Source of the DNA: Phialophora verrucosa
Taxonomy: Eukaryota; Ascomycota; Eurotiomycetes; Chaetothyriales; Herpotrichiellaceae
Reading direction: 5' to 3'
Length of the DNA stretch: 64,000 nucleotides
Assembly: GCA_002099365.1 (NCBI GenBank)
Contig: MSED01000001.1
Coordinates: 1,364,001-1,428,000, forward strand
The translations under genes and the position numbers were made by a program. Shown in pieces: positions 1 to 11,802 of this stretch (the first letter of the stretch is position 1; every line of letters starts with the position of its first letter). The notes under the pieces were generated by a model that worked only from the letters and a program-made list of their open reading frames with translations, was not told where the DNA came from and searched no databases.

Positions 1-2036
1 CATTCAATTCACTCGTTGGCAACAGACGGTGAAGGACAGAAGTATGCCGCTATCCTCCACTCGGTCGCTGAGATCACTGAGACAGTTCCCGCACTTGAGT
101 GGTTGCTGCTTAGGAGTATTTTTCAAGCAGGCTGTGTCACATTAGTTGATGAAGTGACCGAAAGCACAGAATCAAGCAAAGGTAGAACCCGTGAGAAACA
201 CGTGTAAATCTCCACGACCAGGATCCCCGAGATTGCGATGATCGCGGCAGCGTGATACTTTCCCGCAGCTTAGGGTCTGACAAAATCGTCCGGACCTGGA
301 CTGAGAAAGGCAACGTTGAACAAAATGATCCTCCCGTTTGTAGGCATAGGTCTCAATTTCACATGCTTTCAACACGTGCACCTTACGTAAAGGAAGGAAC
401 TAGGTCTAGCTATACCTTCAGGTGGTCAGCAGTTGTTGCTAACCTGTGGGAAAACGAAATTTCGTGATTGGTCTTTGCGGCTCACACTCGAAAGCCGAAG
501 CTAGGAGATCACACGTACATGATTGCGCGGAGGAAAACTGCTCCACCTTGCTGCTGATGACGATTCCGGGACAAATTATTCCCAAGTCACTAGGAAGTGC
601 TTCGAGATGTGTCGATGTCGACGAAACGCGACGGTTGCTGGACGGCGCGTCGGTCACTCGAATTATTTGACATTGTCTGAGCAGGCTTACAACGTCGTTC
701 CCAATCTCACCAGAGCGAGGAACGGTGCAGGAGGCTGTCGTCAACACCCAAACACGACGGAGGGTCGCAAAGGCGGCAGCAGAGATGGCATCATGAACAC
801 CCACAAGGACGAGCAATCGACCAGGACGGTGGTGGAAATGAATTGATCGCCTATCTACTGGGGCATGCAGGGGGCAATTTCGGCGAGTTTGGGAAGACAA
901 GGCACCTAGGGTCCACGTGTCAATCCATACACGCTGAAGCTGAATTTCTCAATTGGGCGCTGTTGGCGCCGAAATGACTCTACTTCTTGGAGCAACGCTT
1001 ACATCGTCAGCCGGCATATAGTACTTGAGGAGTACGGGGTCGACCCCAGGCATGTGTTGATTGAAACGCTGACAAGGCCATTAGCAATCGCACAGGTGGA
1101 AAGTCTGTGCTGGGTGTCTGTAATGCTTCGCTTCAAAAGCGCACGTCGCAACTCGCCTTGCTCAGCTTAGTCTTTGAATATCTTTCATTGTCGAACATGG
1201 AGGCCACCTAGGCGAATCAAGGTAGCCATACTAGGTACGTAGATTCCACGTTGCCAAAGTTTCACAGCTCTGGCCCCACATGGGGAACTAGCCCGAACCT
1301 TAACTTATTCTACCCCGAATTGATTTTGATATGCTAATCCTGATTCTCGAGCTCCAATAGTGAAGAGAACGGACTTCTCGGGCTGTCAATCTTATTCTCT
1401 TTCCATAAGTTTCATTAGTCATGCATCCTTCTGCACGCACCGCACAGCGTTAGAAATGAACGTCTTTTGAAGTGATCGTCCTCCCGGGCACGTATTTTTC
1501 TCAACTACTTTGCGGCCGCAACTTGAAATATTGGATTTTGCCCGACAACTCTCGGCCGCAAAGTGGTTCATGGTAAAATCATACAGGGACGAACGTCACT
1601 AGTCCATAAAGAAAAAATTGATTCCTTCAAAGCGGGAAGCAAGCCCGAAATCGAACCATTAGTAGGGACTTGCGGTAGCCAATATCTGTGAGCAAAGCTT
1701 CCTGTAGTTCCGTGTTCTTTGGTAGAGGTATTATTTAGTAGCTGGCAAATACAGCAAGGTAAAGTTTTAGTGGTGGTGGTGTTGTTTGTCGCTGCGGGTG
1801 GCAAAAATTGATATTGGCACATGGACACTTCGGAGAAACTACCAAGTCATAATTGCGGTCCGACGCATTCCCATCCTGAGTGACAGTCCTTCGCTGATGG
1901 GTGGAACTTGACAACATTCAGTAAGTGATTGAGACGTTAAAAGTGCTATCCTTTGGACAAATTTTAACCAGGCGCTAGACTCGTATGGTCCATCTGCATA
2001 TTTGAGATCTATCTTGGTCAACGAGTCTCAGCGCTG
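1..2036. other. Gene-poor left edge, no supported gene
   Basis: Normal base composition with many CA and TG dinucleotides, so this stretch was not hit by RIP. Several open frames of 60-150 codons exist on both strands (the longest on the minus strand at 439-900), but they overlap one another, have no recognisable domain and show no convincing splice partners. I see no gene I can support. The only distinct structure is the inverted repeat listed at 1507-1564. Confidence 0.5.
1507..1564. repeat. 12-bp perfect inverted repeat with 34-nt loop
   Basis: The arms ACTTTGCGGCCG (1507-1518) and CGGCCGCAAAGT (1553-1564) are exact reverse complements, each containing a GCGGCCGC-like core. No gene lies within several hundred bases, so the role (protein-binding site, hairpin or old transposon end) is unknown. 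Confidence 0.6.
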
Positions 2037-2565
2037 CTAGTAAGGATCATTCCCCCCTTTCTCCTTTTCCTCCGCATCAACCTGCACTAAGGCGCGGAGG
2101 ATACCTAACTCTTCTATCTTCCTGGTCTCGATGACGAAATTTGCAATAAAAACGGCTTCTTCATCTCCGACGTTCTCATTCCTAACATGATGGCATCCCG
2201 GCGGCTCATACCAACAATCGCCTTCGGAGTGTATTTTGGGTCCATCACTCTCTCCATCGCAGACCATTTGATTCAGCACTCGGCCCCGGACCATAGTCGC
2301 AACCACGGCCGCTCCTCCGTGCTTATGTGGGGGAGTCGCGGAGCCAACGGGAGAGACAACTCTTAGCCCAATAAGTGTCATTTCTGGAATGTTCGAGGGC
2401 TGATGCTGATAGATGAGTTCGACCTTATTAACGGGGCGCCTAGTATTTAGTTAGTAAGCCCCCTATATAATATTTCGGATCTCACCCATTAATCGTCCAC
2501 TTCCCGTCCACCTTAATCACGTTCTGGTCTTGCCATTGCATGTTCATATCGATCAAGAGTGCCAT
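2037..2565 (-). CDS. Small cupin-domain protein, two exons
   Basis: Model complement(join(2037..2439,2486..2565)), 160 aa, with a 46-bp intron (GTGAGA donor, CTAG acceptor); phases match. The protein is a single small beta-barrel cupin. A first metal-binding box reads PPHKHGG near residue 65, and a second reads PPGCHHVRNE about 45 residues later. Between them lies the usual glycine-rich turn. Upstream exon residues (MALLIDMNMQWQDQ) join in frame to VNKVELIYQHQPS, which supports the splice. Cupins of this size include metal-dependent isomerases, dioxygenases and sugar or toluate-type binding proteins, so no reaction can be assigned. The first ATG is a choice; the reading frame stays open a few codons further upstream and an earlier exon is possible. 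It is the last intact gene before the RIP block begins at about 3.8 kb. Confidence 0.75.
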
Positions 2566-3800
2566 GTTGAGGATCCGGTTCAATAACTATTCTAGCTGCT
2601 AAAGCGAGAAGGACTTTAAGATGCGTGTTGCTTTCATATTATCATTATTATACGCTGTCTTACTTCAGCTGAGATAATTCCTTTAGCTTGTCAATGTTGA
2701 ACTCCGTGGTTTAATCAGGATTGGCGAACCTTGTTTTGTGGTTTGTCACAGATATCGTGACAGTCATCTCATGCTTATACATAGGATTCCTTACCTTGAT
2801 AAAGTTAAACACCCGGGATGAGACCTCAACATATGTGGAGGCGGCCAATCCGATTGGTCACTGATTGGATTCTTTCTGGTTCGACTTTCCAAAGCAGGAA
2901 AGCATCCTTAACCGGGAAAGCTTTTCTGTCTGCTGAGTAGACGTTGGGCGAAAGAAACTCCGCAGGATCCGGTTCTCCATCTCTGATGCATTCTGAGCTA
3001 TAACATTAGCATTTGAAAGCTCATCTACTGGGCCACAAGACGGCTCAGCACTCAGGTAAAATTGACCCCGATGCCCGAACCCATTAGTCCTCTGGTCCAG
3101 GTCGTGAGCAAACAGAAACTGCTCCTAGATCAGCCGATTGCGATCAGCTGTTATCGTCCTCCCGGCTGGCTGACGACCCTCGCGACTTTAAGGAACGCCG
3201 CTGTATTGATAGAGTAATCAAACGCCCCGTTATCGAAGGCAAGAGCAGCTAGAAGTGGACCAATAACGGAATACATTTTCAGCGTTCCAGTCCATTTTCG
3301 ACGTTTCTTGGCGATTGATGGGTCTTCTGTAGGCTCAAGTCAGATTTCTGCAATTGACCGAGAAAGGCAGGGAGAGAATTGTGAAATAACTGGCGGAAGT
3401 TCTGGCGGCAAATTTGTGGTATCAGGCAGGAACCGGGAACTAGCGCAGTCCTTTAGTACGAAATTATGCACCACTGTCATGAATCTTTAGTCTCTCAATC
3501 TCTCAATTGTTCCTGTTGTCCTTGTTATGGATTTCTTGTACTTTACGCAGGCCCCGCAGCCTTGTCAGCGCTTTGTAATGCTACAGCCTGCTACTGCATC
3601 GTGTACGAGTGGGTTGGGAGTGTCCAGAGCTCCTTCTTTTACCGTGGGCTTTCTCAGGGCGGATGCAGTATCAAGTCTGACGTTTAATCAGGACCCGCGC
3701 AATCCCACCTTCGCCGTACTTCAGCACAGCCTTCACTATAACTCCGTAGCTACCTTCTTTTCTGCCCAGGCTACGGAGGATCTAAAGTAGTCTTCTAGCT
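2566..3800. other. Intergenic, no supported gene
   Basis: Normal-composition DNA up to the abrupt change to AT-rich sequence near 3800. A minus-strand frame at 3151-3276 (41 codons, starting MYSVIGPLLAALAF) has coding-like composition and may be a gene fragment, but no family was recognised. Plus-strand frames at 3308-3490 and 3527-3790 are not supported by any domain. Confidence 0.4.
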
Positions 3801-6800
3801 ATAGAGGATTTATATATATATCTAATCTAGAATTTAAGATAAAGAGGAAGAAACTCTCCTTAAAATATTCTCTATCCCCCGGGGGATATAGATGCCTTAA
3901 CCGAAAGGTTAGTTAGGCTACTTAAGTCGCCTAAAGGGCGCTAAACTCTTAGGCGACCCTTAATCCTAAAGTATAGGGAACTTATTCTTTAAAGGTTAGG
4001 TTCTAATCTATAAAGCGTCGATAATATCTTCTTAACTTCTTTATCCCGCTAGTTTATTTTCTTTATAAGTCCTTTATTAATTAAGAAGAGGTATATTTTT
4101 TCTTATTATAAGTTATCCCTTTCTATTCGAGTAGAAATTAATTTATTCTAGAGCTATTTAACTCTCTCTTTTACCTATTACTATACTCTATATCTAGTTA
4201 TAGTAAAATTCTTAACTTAAGATAACTAGTCTATTAATAATACTATCTCCGCTTATAACTAGATTACTTTAGAAGTAAGGATAAGGATTAACGTTAATAT
4301 TCTCGAATACTAACCCTATACTTTATTTAATTAGAAGCCTTATAGAGTATACTATTAGAAAACTATAAACCTTTAGATTAATACTTAATATTATATCTAT
4401 AAGCTCTAGATATAGTATTACTTTAATTAAAGTACTAATTTCTCGATAAAGCTCTATATACGCGCTTATAGAATACTTACTTAATTATCTCGCGAATAGA
4501 TACTCCCTCTTTAGTAGTTATATTTATATATACTTAGCGTTAATATATAGCTATAATTAAACTTAGCTAAGTTTAATAGGGATACTTAACTAGGCTACTA
4601 TAGGTAGTTAGTCTAATACTAGGCGAACCTTAAAGTTAAGCTTACTTATTAAGTAATATACTAAGATATACTAATATTTATTACGCTATTTAGCCCGCTA
4701 TATATTTCCTCTCTATTAGATAGAATTTAGGGCTGTTTAAGTAGGTATTTTATAGTATAGGGCTTAATAAGATAATTAACGACTTATATATTAATCGGGA
4801 TAACTAACTTATTAGTTAAGTTAAAAGTAAGAAAAGTAGAAATAGCTCTTATAACCTAAAAATAAATTAAGTAACTTTAATAATCTTTCTATATACTAAA
4901 ATATAAGAATCCGCTTTTAATTCTATAACTATAATAGTAAATATTAGAATTCCTATCTATCTCTACTTTTACTTAGTCTTTATTAACGTTTTAAGTATAA
5001 TATTTATTAAGGGATAAGATATAAAGGAAAATAGATATAGTTTATAGTAAGTAAATATCTATATAATAATTAAGATATTTTAAATATATTTTAAAGGTTA
5101 TACTTTAAGTTAAATAATCTTAAAGAGCTTAACCTATTCCTTTTTTATAATTCTTAACTTTACTAACCTTTACTCCTTTTATTATAATTCTTAGCTTAGC
5201 TTACTTCTACTCCTTTTTTAGAATTCTTAACTTCGCTAGCTTCTACTCTTTTCTTATAATCCTTAGCTTAGTTAGTTACTATCCTTTAGTTATTTAGAAG
5301 ATTAGACGAATATTTACTTATAGTATAACTAATAACTTATTCGATAAGCGAGTTAGAGCTAAATATATTAGGGGTTATAAGTTATTAAACTTATAATTTA
5401 CTACCCGGAGTTCGGGAGGTACTTATAATATATACCCTAATATTAGATAGTTAAGTATACCTTAATACCCCTCTCTTAAAGATTATTCGCGTTGTTTACT
5501 ATTATATAGAACAGCTTACGAAAGCCTTTTTAGTAGTAACTTAAGTAGGTTTCGGAATATATATTTAAGAGCTTATAAGGTTTAATTATAAGATAATATA
5601 AACTGTTAGTCTACTTATTATACTATATAATATCGAGTAATAATAAGTCTAAAGATTATTAGTTAAATTATAAGAATCCGCTTTTTACTTTAAAGTAATA
5701 CCGCCCGCTAAAACCTTATAGTAAAGCTATAAGCCGGCTTAGTAATAAGCTTTTAGCTTAAATCTTTAAGAACTTAAATAATAATAAGTAGTTATAACTA
5801 TTTATATTAAATACCGGTCTAAACTTTATTATTATTAGCCCGATTATTTATTAACTATAATAAAGATTTAGCTCGCGAGTTAGCGATTATTTAATTATAT
5901 TAATAATATAAAAACCTAACTAGAACCTTAGCTAGTTTAAGGAGAAACCCTCTATATTATATATTAAATAGCTTAGCTAGTTTAAATAAGTATTCTTCGA
6001 ATTACTATAACCTTATATAAGAAACTATATAAGTAATAAAGTAGTTTTCGATTTAGGATTTATTCTTAATATAGAAGATATTATAGAGAAGCTAAAGTAA
6101 ATAACTATTATAGTAGATCGATTAAATAGGAGAGGCTTCTTTAGCTAATAATAAATATAGTATTACTTATACTTTATATTAATCTATAGGAGAACTAGAT
6201 TATAAATTAAGAACTGCTCTATTATACTAGACTTATAAATAAATCTAAATAGACCTAGACAGCGGATATAAGTTTATTATAATTTAAATCTATTTAAGAA
6301 TTAAATATTTCCCTTCCTTTAAAGACTTATCTTATTAACTAAATATACTATAGTATAGAAATATTTAATATTATATACTATAGCCCCCCTAAGCTAAATA
6401 TTAATATAGTGCGGCCTAAGTCGTTTTTCTTAAGGAAAATATTATCTAAGGACTACTTTCGCGAAGTATAAATTATAATATATCTTTTTTAAAGGTAATT
6501 CGGCTTTAGGCTATAGAATATAGTAAGCTAATCTTAGACAGCTTTAACTAGTAATAAGCCTAGCCTATTAGCCCCTTAAATAATAACTAGATAGTAACTT
6601 TAAGCGTATAGTTAATAACTCTATAAATTTATATTTCCTACTTAAGAATATACGAGAGTCTATAGGAATTTTCTCTTTATTATCTACGGCCCGTATAGTA
6701 AGGACCTAACTAGTAAATAAATTCGCTACTCGGTCTCTTTATTTAATATTATTCGAGACCTCTTATAGACTTCGCCCTTATATATATTATCTTTATTAAC

Positions 6801-8870
6801 TAGGTTTTTAGTTAGTCCTAGTTATCTCGCCTATTATTATCCTTATCTTAATTAGAGCGATATATATTAGCTTAACAGTCTTAGTTTCTATGTCGAGAGT
6901 TATTCTAATCTTAATAGTTATAGTATTAGTTTCGCTTATTGTAATCTTTATTACTATTATAGCGGCGTTAATTTTAGTTAACCTAAGTACTCCGACCTTA
7001 GTAATCTTAAATCTATTAATCTTTATTACTCTATATATTTAAGTATAAGTTACTATAGCCGTCTCTATATTAGTTATTTTAGCTTCCTCTATAGTTACCT
7101 TAATAGTAATAATTATATCGATCCTCTTAATATTAGTTATAACGATAGCCTTAGTACTAATTACGGTAATTATTTTAATATTAATTATAATAATCATCTC
7201 GATATTAGCTATAGCGGTTATCTTAAAATCGATTATAGTAATTAACTCGGTATTAGTTATAGCGATCCCCTTTATACTAATTATAATAATTATCTTAATA
7301 TTAGCTATATAAATTATTTTAATATTAATTATAATAATTATTTCGGTATTAGCTATATTAATTATCTTAGTATTAATTATAATAATTATCTTAATAATAT
7401 TAATTATTTCGGTATTAATTATAATATTTATAGAGAACCTCTCTATCTTAATATAGGTTATTTTAATTATATTAATTATATCTCTTATTTTTAATATATC
7501 GTCTATATTAAGGATAAGAGCTAGGAGATCCTCCTCTTAATACTCCTTTAGGACTTATAGGTTACTATATAATTAAAGTAACTATATATAATAATATAAA
7601 TATCTTTAAATACTTTTATAGTATAGCGACTATTTAATTATCTATATTATCTTTATTAATATTATAAGCTCTTCTTTTACTCGATTATTACTCTCTCTAT
7701 AATTTTAGCTCTCTTTAATTTCTTCTTTATCTTCTTTTATAAGAGAATAGATTCTTATTTATATTATTAAAGTATTTCTATTCGGGCTAATATCTAATTA
7801 TATAAATTTAATAGTTATCTTTCTATTCTATAACTATTTTATATATCTATTAGTAAATAAACTCTATAGGCTTATTTATTAGTGCTCTAAAATAATATCG
7901 AAGTTTAACTATATATCTAGGATACTTATACTCCGGTCTCTATTTAATAATACCGTAAACCTTTAGATAGCTTACTTTATAAACCTTACTAGGGTAGAGC
8001 GCTACTATAGGATCTAAAAGGCCCCTTAACCTAGAGAAATTAATAAATAACCTAATAATATCTTCGAAATCGCTCGGCTCGCGCTTAATAATAGATCTTA
8101 TCTACCTATTTTATAAATTAGCTCTAGTATAGGAGTAGGCTTTAATATTTAAGTCTTTATATTTTAATAAATTAAAATCGCGATATATTAAATATATATT
8201 AATTTAATTTAATTAATAGTTATTCTTACTATATAAAATATATAAAATAATATTATAATTAATTTAATTCTAGATAATTACTATCGCTTATATTAGAGGT
8301 ATAAGAAATAAATTTACTTAGCTTATATAGCCTATAATAGTCGCGTTATTATTTAAGATATAGAGTATAAGGTCTTTAAGACGCCGTACTAGAGTCCCTC
8401 TACTCCCTAGAGCGGTATCTAGCGTTCGGGTAGTTAGGTTATCCCGCCTTAATAATCGGAGATCCCGATTGTCTCGCGTTAGTGACTATATAAAATATAC
8501 TCTTTATATATACGGCGAAAGTATTATTTCTTTAGTTTACTCTAATTACTCTCTTCGATTATACGGACCTTACCTCTATAATAAAGTTTCTTCTTCGGTC
8601 GGACTTAGAGGGAAAGCTTTAGGTGGCTTCGGCGGTGAAATATTATTTAGAGTAGTAATAAGTAGAGTTAAAGACTATTAACTAAACTAAATCTAAGAGA
8701 CTTACTCTTCTCTATACCTTGGAGGGGGAGTTCTTCTAAGTAGCTATTCCTCTCCTTTATAAGGAGTAGGAACTCTTAGCCTCCCCTTATAAGTAATTTC
8801 ATTTAATATCTATATATAATACTAGTCACTCCTCTATCTTAAGTGCTGAATACTTCCTCCTGAACACTAC
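3801..8870. repeat. Unidentified RIP-degraded repeat with coding traces
   Basis: Strongly mutated AT-rich DNA. On the minus strand, frames with few stops can be followed around 7.9-8.1 kb, with strings such as SIIKREPSDFEDIIRLF, and across the 24-bp repeats at 7.1-7.4 kb. This suggests a decayed protein gene of a mobile element transcribed leftward, but I could not match it to a reverse transcriptase, transposase, integrase or captain-type recombinase. No terminal repeats were recognised. A short frame at 8469-8681 (plus) begins with ATG but lies in the same debris and is not called as a gene. Confidence 0.45.
7105..7435. repeat. 24-bp tandem minisatellite (8-codon unit), about 13 copies
   Basis: Degenerate units of 24 bp follow one another, for example ttaattataataattatctt plus aata, alternating with units starting ttagctata or ttagttata. 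Eleven full-length units can be laid end to end from 7133, then an 18-bp unit that lacks two codons. On the minus strand the frame is open through the whole array and encodes an eight-residue repeat with a recurring N-T/I-E/K core (for example INTEIIII, ANIKIIII). Unit length and deletion in multiples of three fit a former protein repeat. Confidence 0.7.
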
Positions 8871-9497
8871 TCTAAGCCATTCCGTTTATTGCGGAACTCC
8901 GAGACTGTACATCTAGATACTGGCAATATACGACAGTCTAGGTATTTCTATCATTACCGCCTTCCGAATAAATGATGAAGGATAGGCCTCTGCTAGGAAA
9001 TACTGTGTCGATTATTCGAACTGATCCGCTACGAAGAATGCGATGTCTAAACGAGGTTACAACGCGACGCTCGTTTAAGAGCTTACATAAAGATATGGGA
9101 TGGAAGTGGTCCAATATGCTTCTATGTAGAAACGCGTCGGGACGCGCTTTCTTGGTGGTAAACTTCGGTTTCGCCCGCGATAACAGCGCGAAGCTACCGG
9201 CAGCGGGGTACTTACACCGGACACCGCGCGAAGGCGTGAACTTATCGTCCCAGCTGCCGGCGAGCTGCAGCTGCTCCACGTGCTCGCGAAGTGCCCATAT
9301 CGAGAACGGGAAGTAGAGCGATCTGATTTCTCCTGTAGCCTTAGAAGATTCACCCACACGAATTCCTGAACTGGGGAAGGATTTTGCCCGCTTTTTGAGA
9401 AACCAGAAGAGGTCGTGTCTTCGGATTAAAACTTGCGTTACTGCGGGTCCCGTCGGGAAGCTACAAAGTTACGAAGGGTTAAAGGGGGTTCGCGATC
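8871..9497. other. Lightly mutated island, unrecognised coding-like sequence
   Basis: Composition returns towards normal with many CA/TG steps. A minus-strand frame of 139 codons (8938-9357; it contains SLYFPFSIWALREHVEQL) and overlapping frames are open, but I do not recognise a domain. The island lies immediately downstream of the GNAT pseudogene on the same strand. It may be its untranslated region, a neighbouring gene fragment, or single-copy DNA trapped between mutated repeats. Confidence 0.35.
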
Positions 9498-10073
9498 TTA
9501 CTCAGCCACTTTCTAAGCTTTGAGAAACCGGAAGCTCGCCTTCTTGAGTATGTTTTCGCTTGCGTTGTTGCCCTCTATGATAGATGTAATTAGGACTTCC
9601 TCGGTTTCTTCGTCTCCTGTCGTCGTCGACCGATCGACCTTAATCTCGTTTGTGCCCCTATCTAAGGACCACCATGCCTGTAGGAAGCCCCTGATAAACT
9701 CTGTCCTATATTCTTTACCCTAGAACTCCTTCCGAAATAGATAGCCTATGGTTGGCCATCCTAGTTCTCCTGCTATTCGGTGAACTCCACTAAAGCCGAT
9801 CATCTCTCCGCCTGCCCGTAAACAGACGGTAAAATCGAAATTGCTATTTTAGCTCAGCCTTTCTGCAAGATAGTCTCGCGTTTCTTGCAGGTCTCCATCG
9901 GGAATCCCTTTTCTGGTCTAGACTATGACTTTTGGTTGAGAGCGGATGGTATGCAGTGCTTGAGCGTCGCCTATAGTGAGTGGGCGGAGTAGAAGTCGAG
10001 TAGTTAGAATTGAAGAACGAGTTGTCAGTAAGGGAATTATAGGTAAAGTTGTGTAGACTTTGACTTGATCCAT
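9498..10073 (-). pseudogene. GNAT (RimJ/RimL-type) N-acetyltransferase, RIP-inactivated
   Basis: A single 192-codon frame from ATG at 10073 to TAA at 9498 contains four internal stops and no frameshift. The translated frame starts with a typical acetyltransferase opening (TTRLLLRPL, then GDAQALHTI). The acetyl-CoA-binding strand region reads GYLFRKEF, stop, GKEYRTEF, where the stop sits at the position of a conserved Trp (TGG to TAG). The C-terminal motif reads EGNNASENILKKASF, the family's N-x-S-x-x-x-L-x-K-x-G/S-F element. Known members acetylate ribosomal-protein N-termini or small molecules; the substrate here is unknown. The remaining stops also fit C-to-T or G-to-A changes at Gln or Trp codons. 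It is a dead gene fossil inside the RIP block, milder in damage than the retroelements. Confidence 0.8.
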
Positions 10074-10430
10074 TATACTAGGTTGGTTTAACTATAGATG
10101 TGAAATCGGTTTGTTTAGCTGATGATTAGGGTATGGTAGTAGAACGAAAGAGCGCCGGTAGGTAAAATATATAATCCTCTTAATTATCTACGGGGAATGG
10201 CTTAAATTAATTATTACGTGATGGAGATATAGTTAGACTAATACTACCCCTACCCCCCCCGGTTACTGCCGATGACTAAAGGTCTAGTTTCGTATAGCGA
10301 TATAATGTACTAGATACGCTAAACGGGCGTAGCGTTATATATATCGCCTACCCGCCGATATAATAGAGCTCTCCTTAAATAACTAGTCTCGTTATAGTAA
10401 AACTGTGCTTTTAAGAATCTATCCGTTACT
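10074..10430. other. Spacer between two RIP fossils
   Basis: About 360 bp separating the divergently oriented GNAT and serine-hydrolase pseudogenes, so formerly a shared promoter region. A run of nine C occurs near 10252-10260. No intact promoter element is recognisable. Confidence 0.4.
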
Positions 10431-11802
10431 ATGTCACTCGAAGCGAAGCTAGCTTAAGCCGTGTAAGATGGTGTCATCCCCGGAGCTGTCCTCCTCGTAG
10501 CCAGCAGCTTAGGTAGGTCGTGACGCAGCCGCCTACGCCGTATTACTCTACTCGACCTTTATTTATTACTAATACGGCGACTACCCGGTAGGGCATGTTA
10601 ATTATATATATATTATGGGCCGGCGCTCGCTACGTGTCGGCGTTAAGGACCCGCTTCGCCTCGACACCGTCTTCGCCCTCGCCTCCATAACTAAGCTGCT
10701 TACCACGCTTTACGTCCTACAGCTTGTCGAGCGCCGGGCACTTTCCCTCGACGCTAATGTCTCTTAGTACGTGCCCGTACTAGCGCGGCAGCGTATCCTG
10801 ACAGGCTTCTCGCCGGACGATGGGTCGCTAGTGCTCGAGGAGCGGAGATACCCCATTACAATGCGCTAGCTCCTCACGTATAGCTCCGGCGCGGGGTACT
10901 ACTTTATAGACAGCCGGCTAAAGCGCTACGTCGAGTACACTAAGAGGGGAAATCTCGCTGGCACTATCGACGAACTGTTCGATCTCCCGCTCCTATACTA
11001 GCCTAGAGAGGGGTGGACGTACGGCAACAGTATTATATAGGTCGGTAGGGTCGTCGAGAAGCTAACGGGCTAGAGCCTCGGTATATATATAGAGAGTAAT
11101 ATCTTTAAACCCCTGGGTATCGGACATATTACCTTCTTCCTCCGGGACTTACCCTGTCTGTCTACTATCTATATCAGCGACGTGACGACTCGTAACGCTG
11201 CTACTGGCGAGCTCGCCCCCGGCCTACTAGGGCTGCCCTTCTTGCCGCCGCTTAAGGACTGCTTCGGTGGTGAGGGTGCGTACGGAGATCTAACGGACTA
11301 TTTTAAGGTACTGCGCTCACTATTACTTAACGATGAGAAGCTACTACGAAGAGAAACGATACAGCTAATGTTTAAGCTGTAGCTACCGACGCAGGCGGCT
11401 AGGGACGGGCTGCGCGCGGCCTTCGAAGACCCTAGTTGGGCCGTCGGCGATTTCTCCGGCCCTAGGGAGTTAGACTGGATATATGGTGGCCTGCTCGTCG
11501 TTAGGGACGCTCATCCGTTCCGTATAAGGGGGCACCTGAGCTGGAGCGGCGCGGCCAATCTCTACTAGGTATATAAGGCCTTAAGACAAGACCTCTAAAT
11601 TATGTAGCCGACTATAGCCGAGACCTCTTAGGGAAAGGTTAGCTAACGCTAATTTTACCAGTTCATCGATCGTAGCGCTAGGCTATACGGAGTCTAGGGC
11701 ACGTAGGTCCTCCCTCCGGCCGACGCGGCTGTCGAGAAACTAATTAGTATCTTTAAGAAGTATATATACGGTATATTAAAGTATGGAACAGAGGACGTCT
11801 AA
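10431..11802 (+). pseudogene. Beta-lactamase-related serine hydrolase/transesterase (LovD/EstB type), RIP-inactivated
   Basis: From ATG at 10431 one frame can be read to the region near 11570. After a probable intron ending at the acceptor near 11650, the frame resumes to TAA at 11800-11802. Family landmarks appear in order. A start segment reads GVIPGAVLL. The nucleophile motif S-x-x-K is seen as FALASITKLLTTL. The catalytic Tyr motif Y-x-N is seen as WTYGNSI. Further landmarks are KPLGIGHITFF, the third box GHLSWSGAANLY, and a C-terminal stretch containing VLPPADA. Internal TAG/TAA codons sit where Gln or Trp would be expected, with no indels needed in the main exon. Relatives include LovD-like acyltransferases and EstB-like esterases of about 400 aa, often in secondary-metabolite clusters. 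The three catalytic boxes survive although translation is destroyed. Confidence 0.82.

Noticed and set aside
439..900. A 153-codon minus-strand frame near the left edge
   Set aside because: No ATG-supported start, no domain, and strong overlap with frames on the other strand; composition is not convincingly coding.
3801..8870. Starship-type giant transposon captain (tyrosine recombinase)
   Set aside because: Considered because dead cargo-like genes lie nearby, but no recombinase motifs could be read in the degraded frames.
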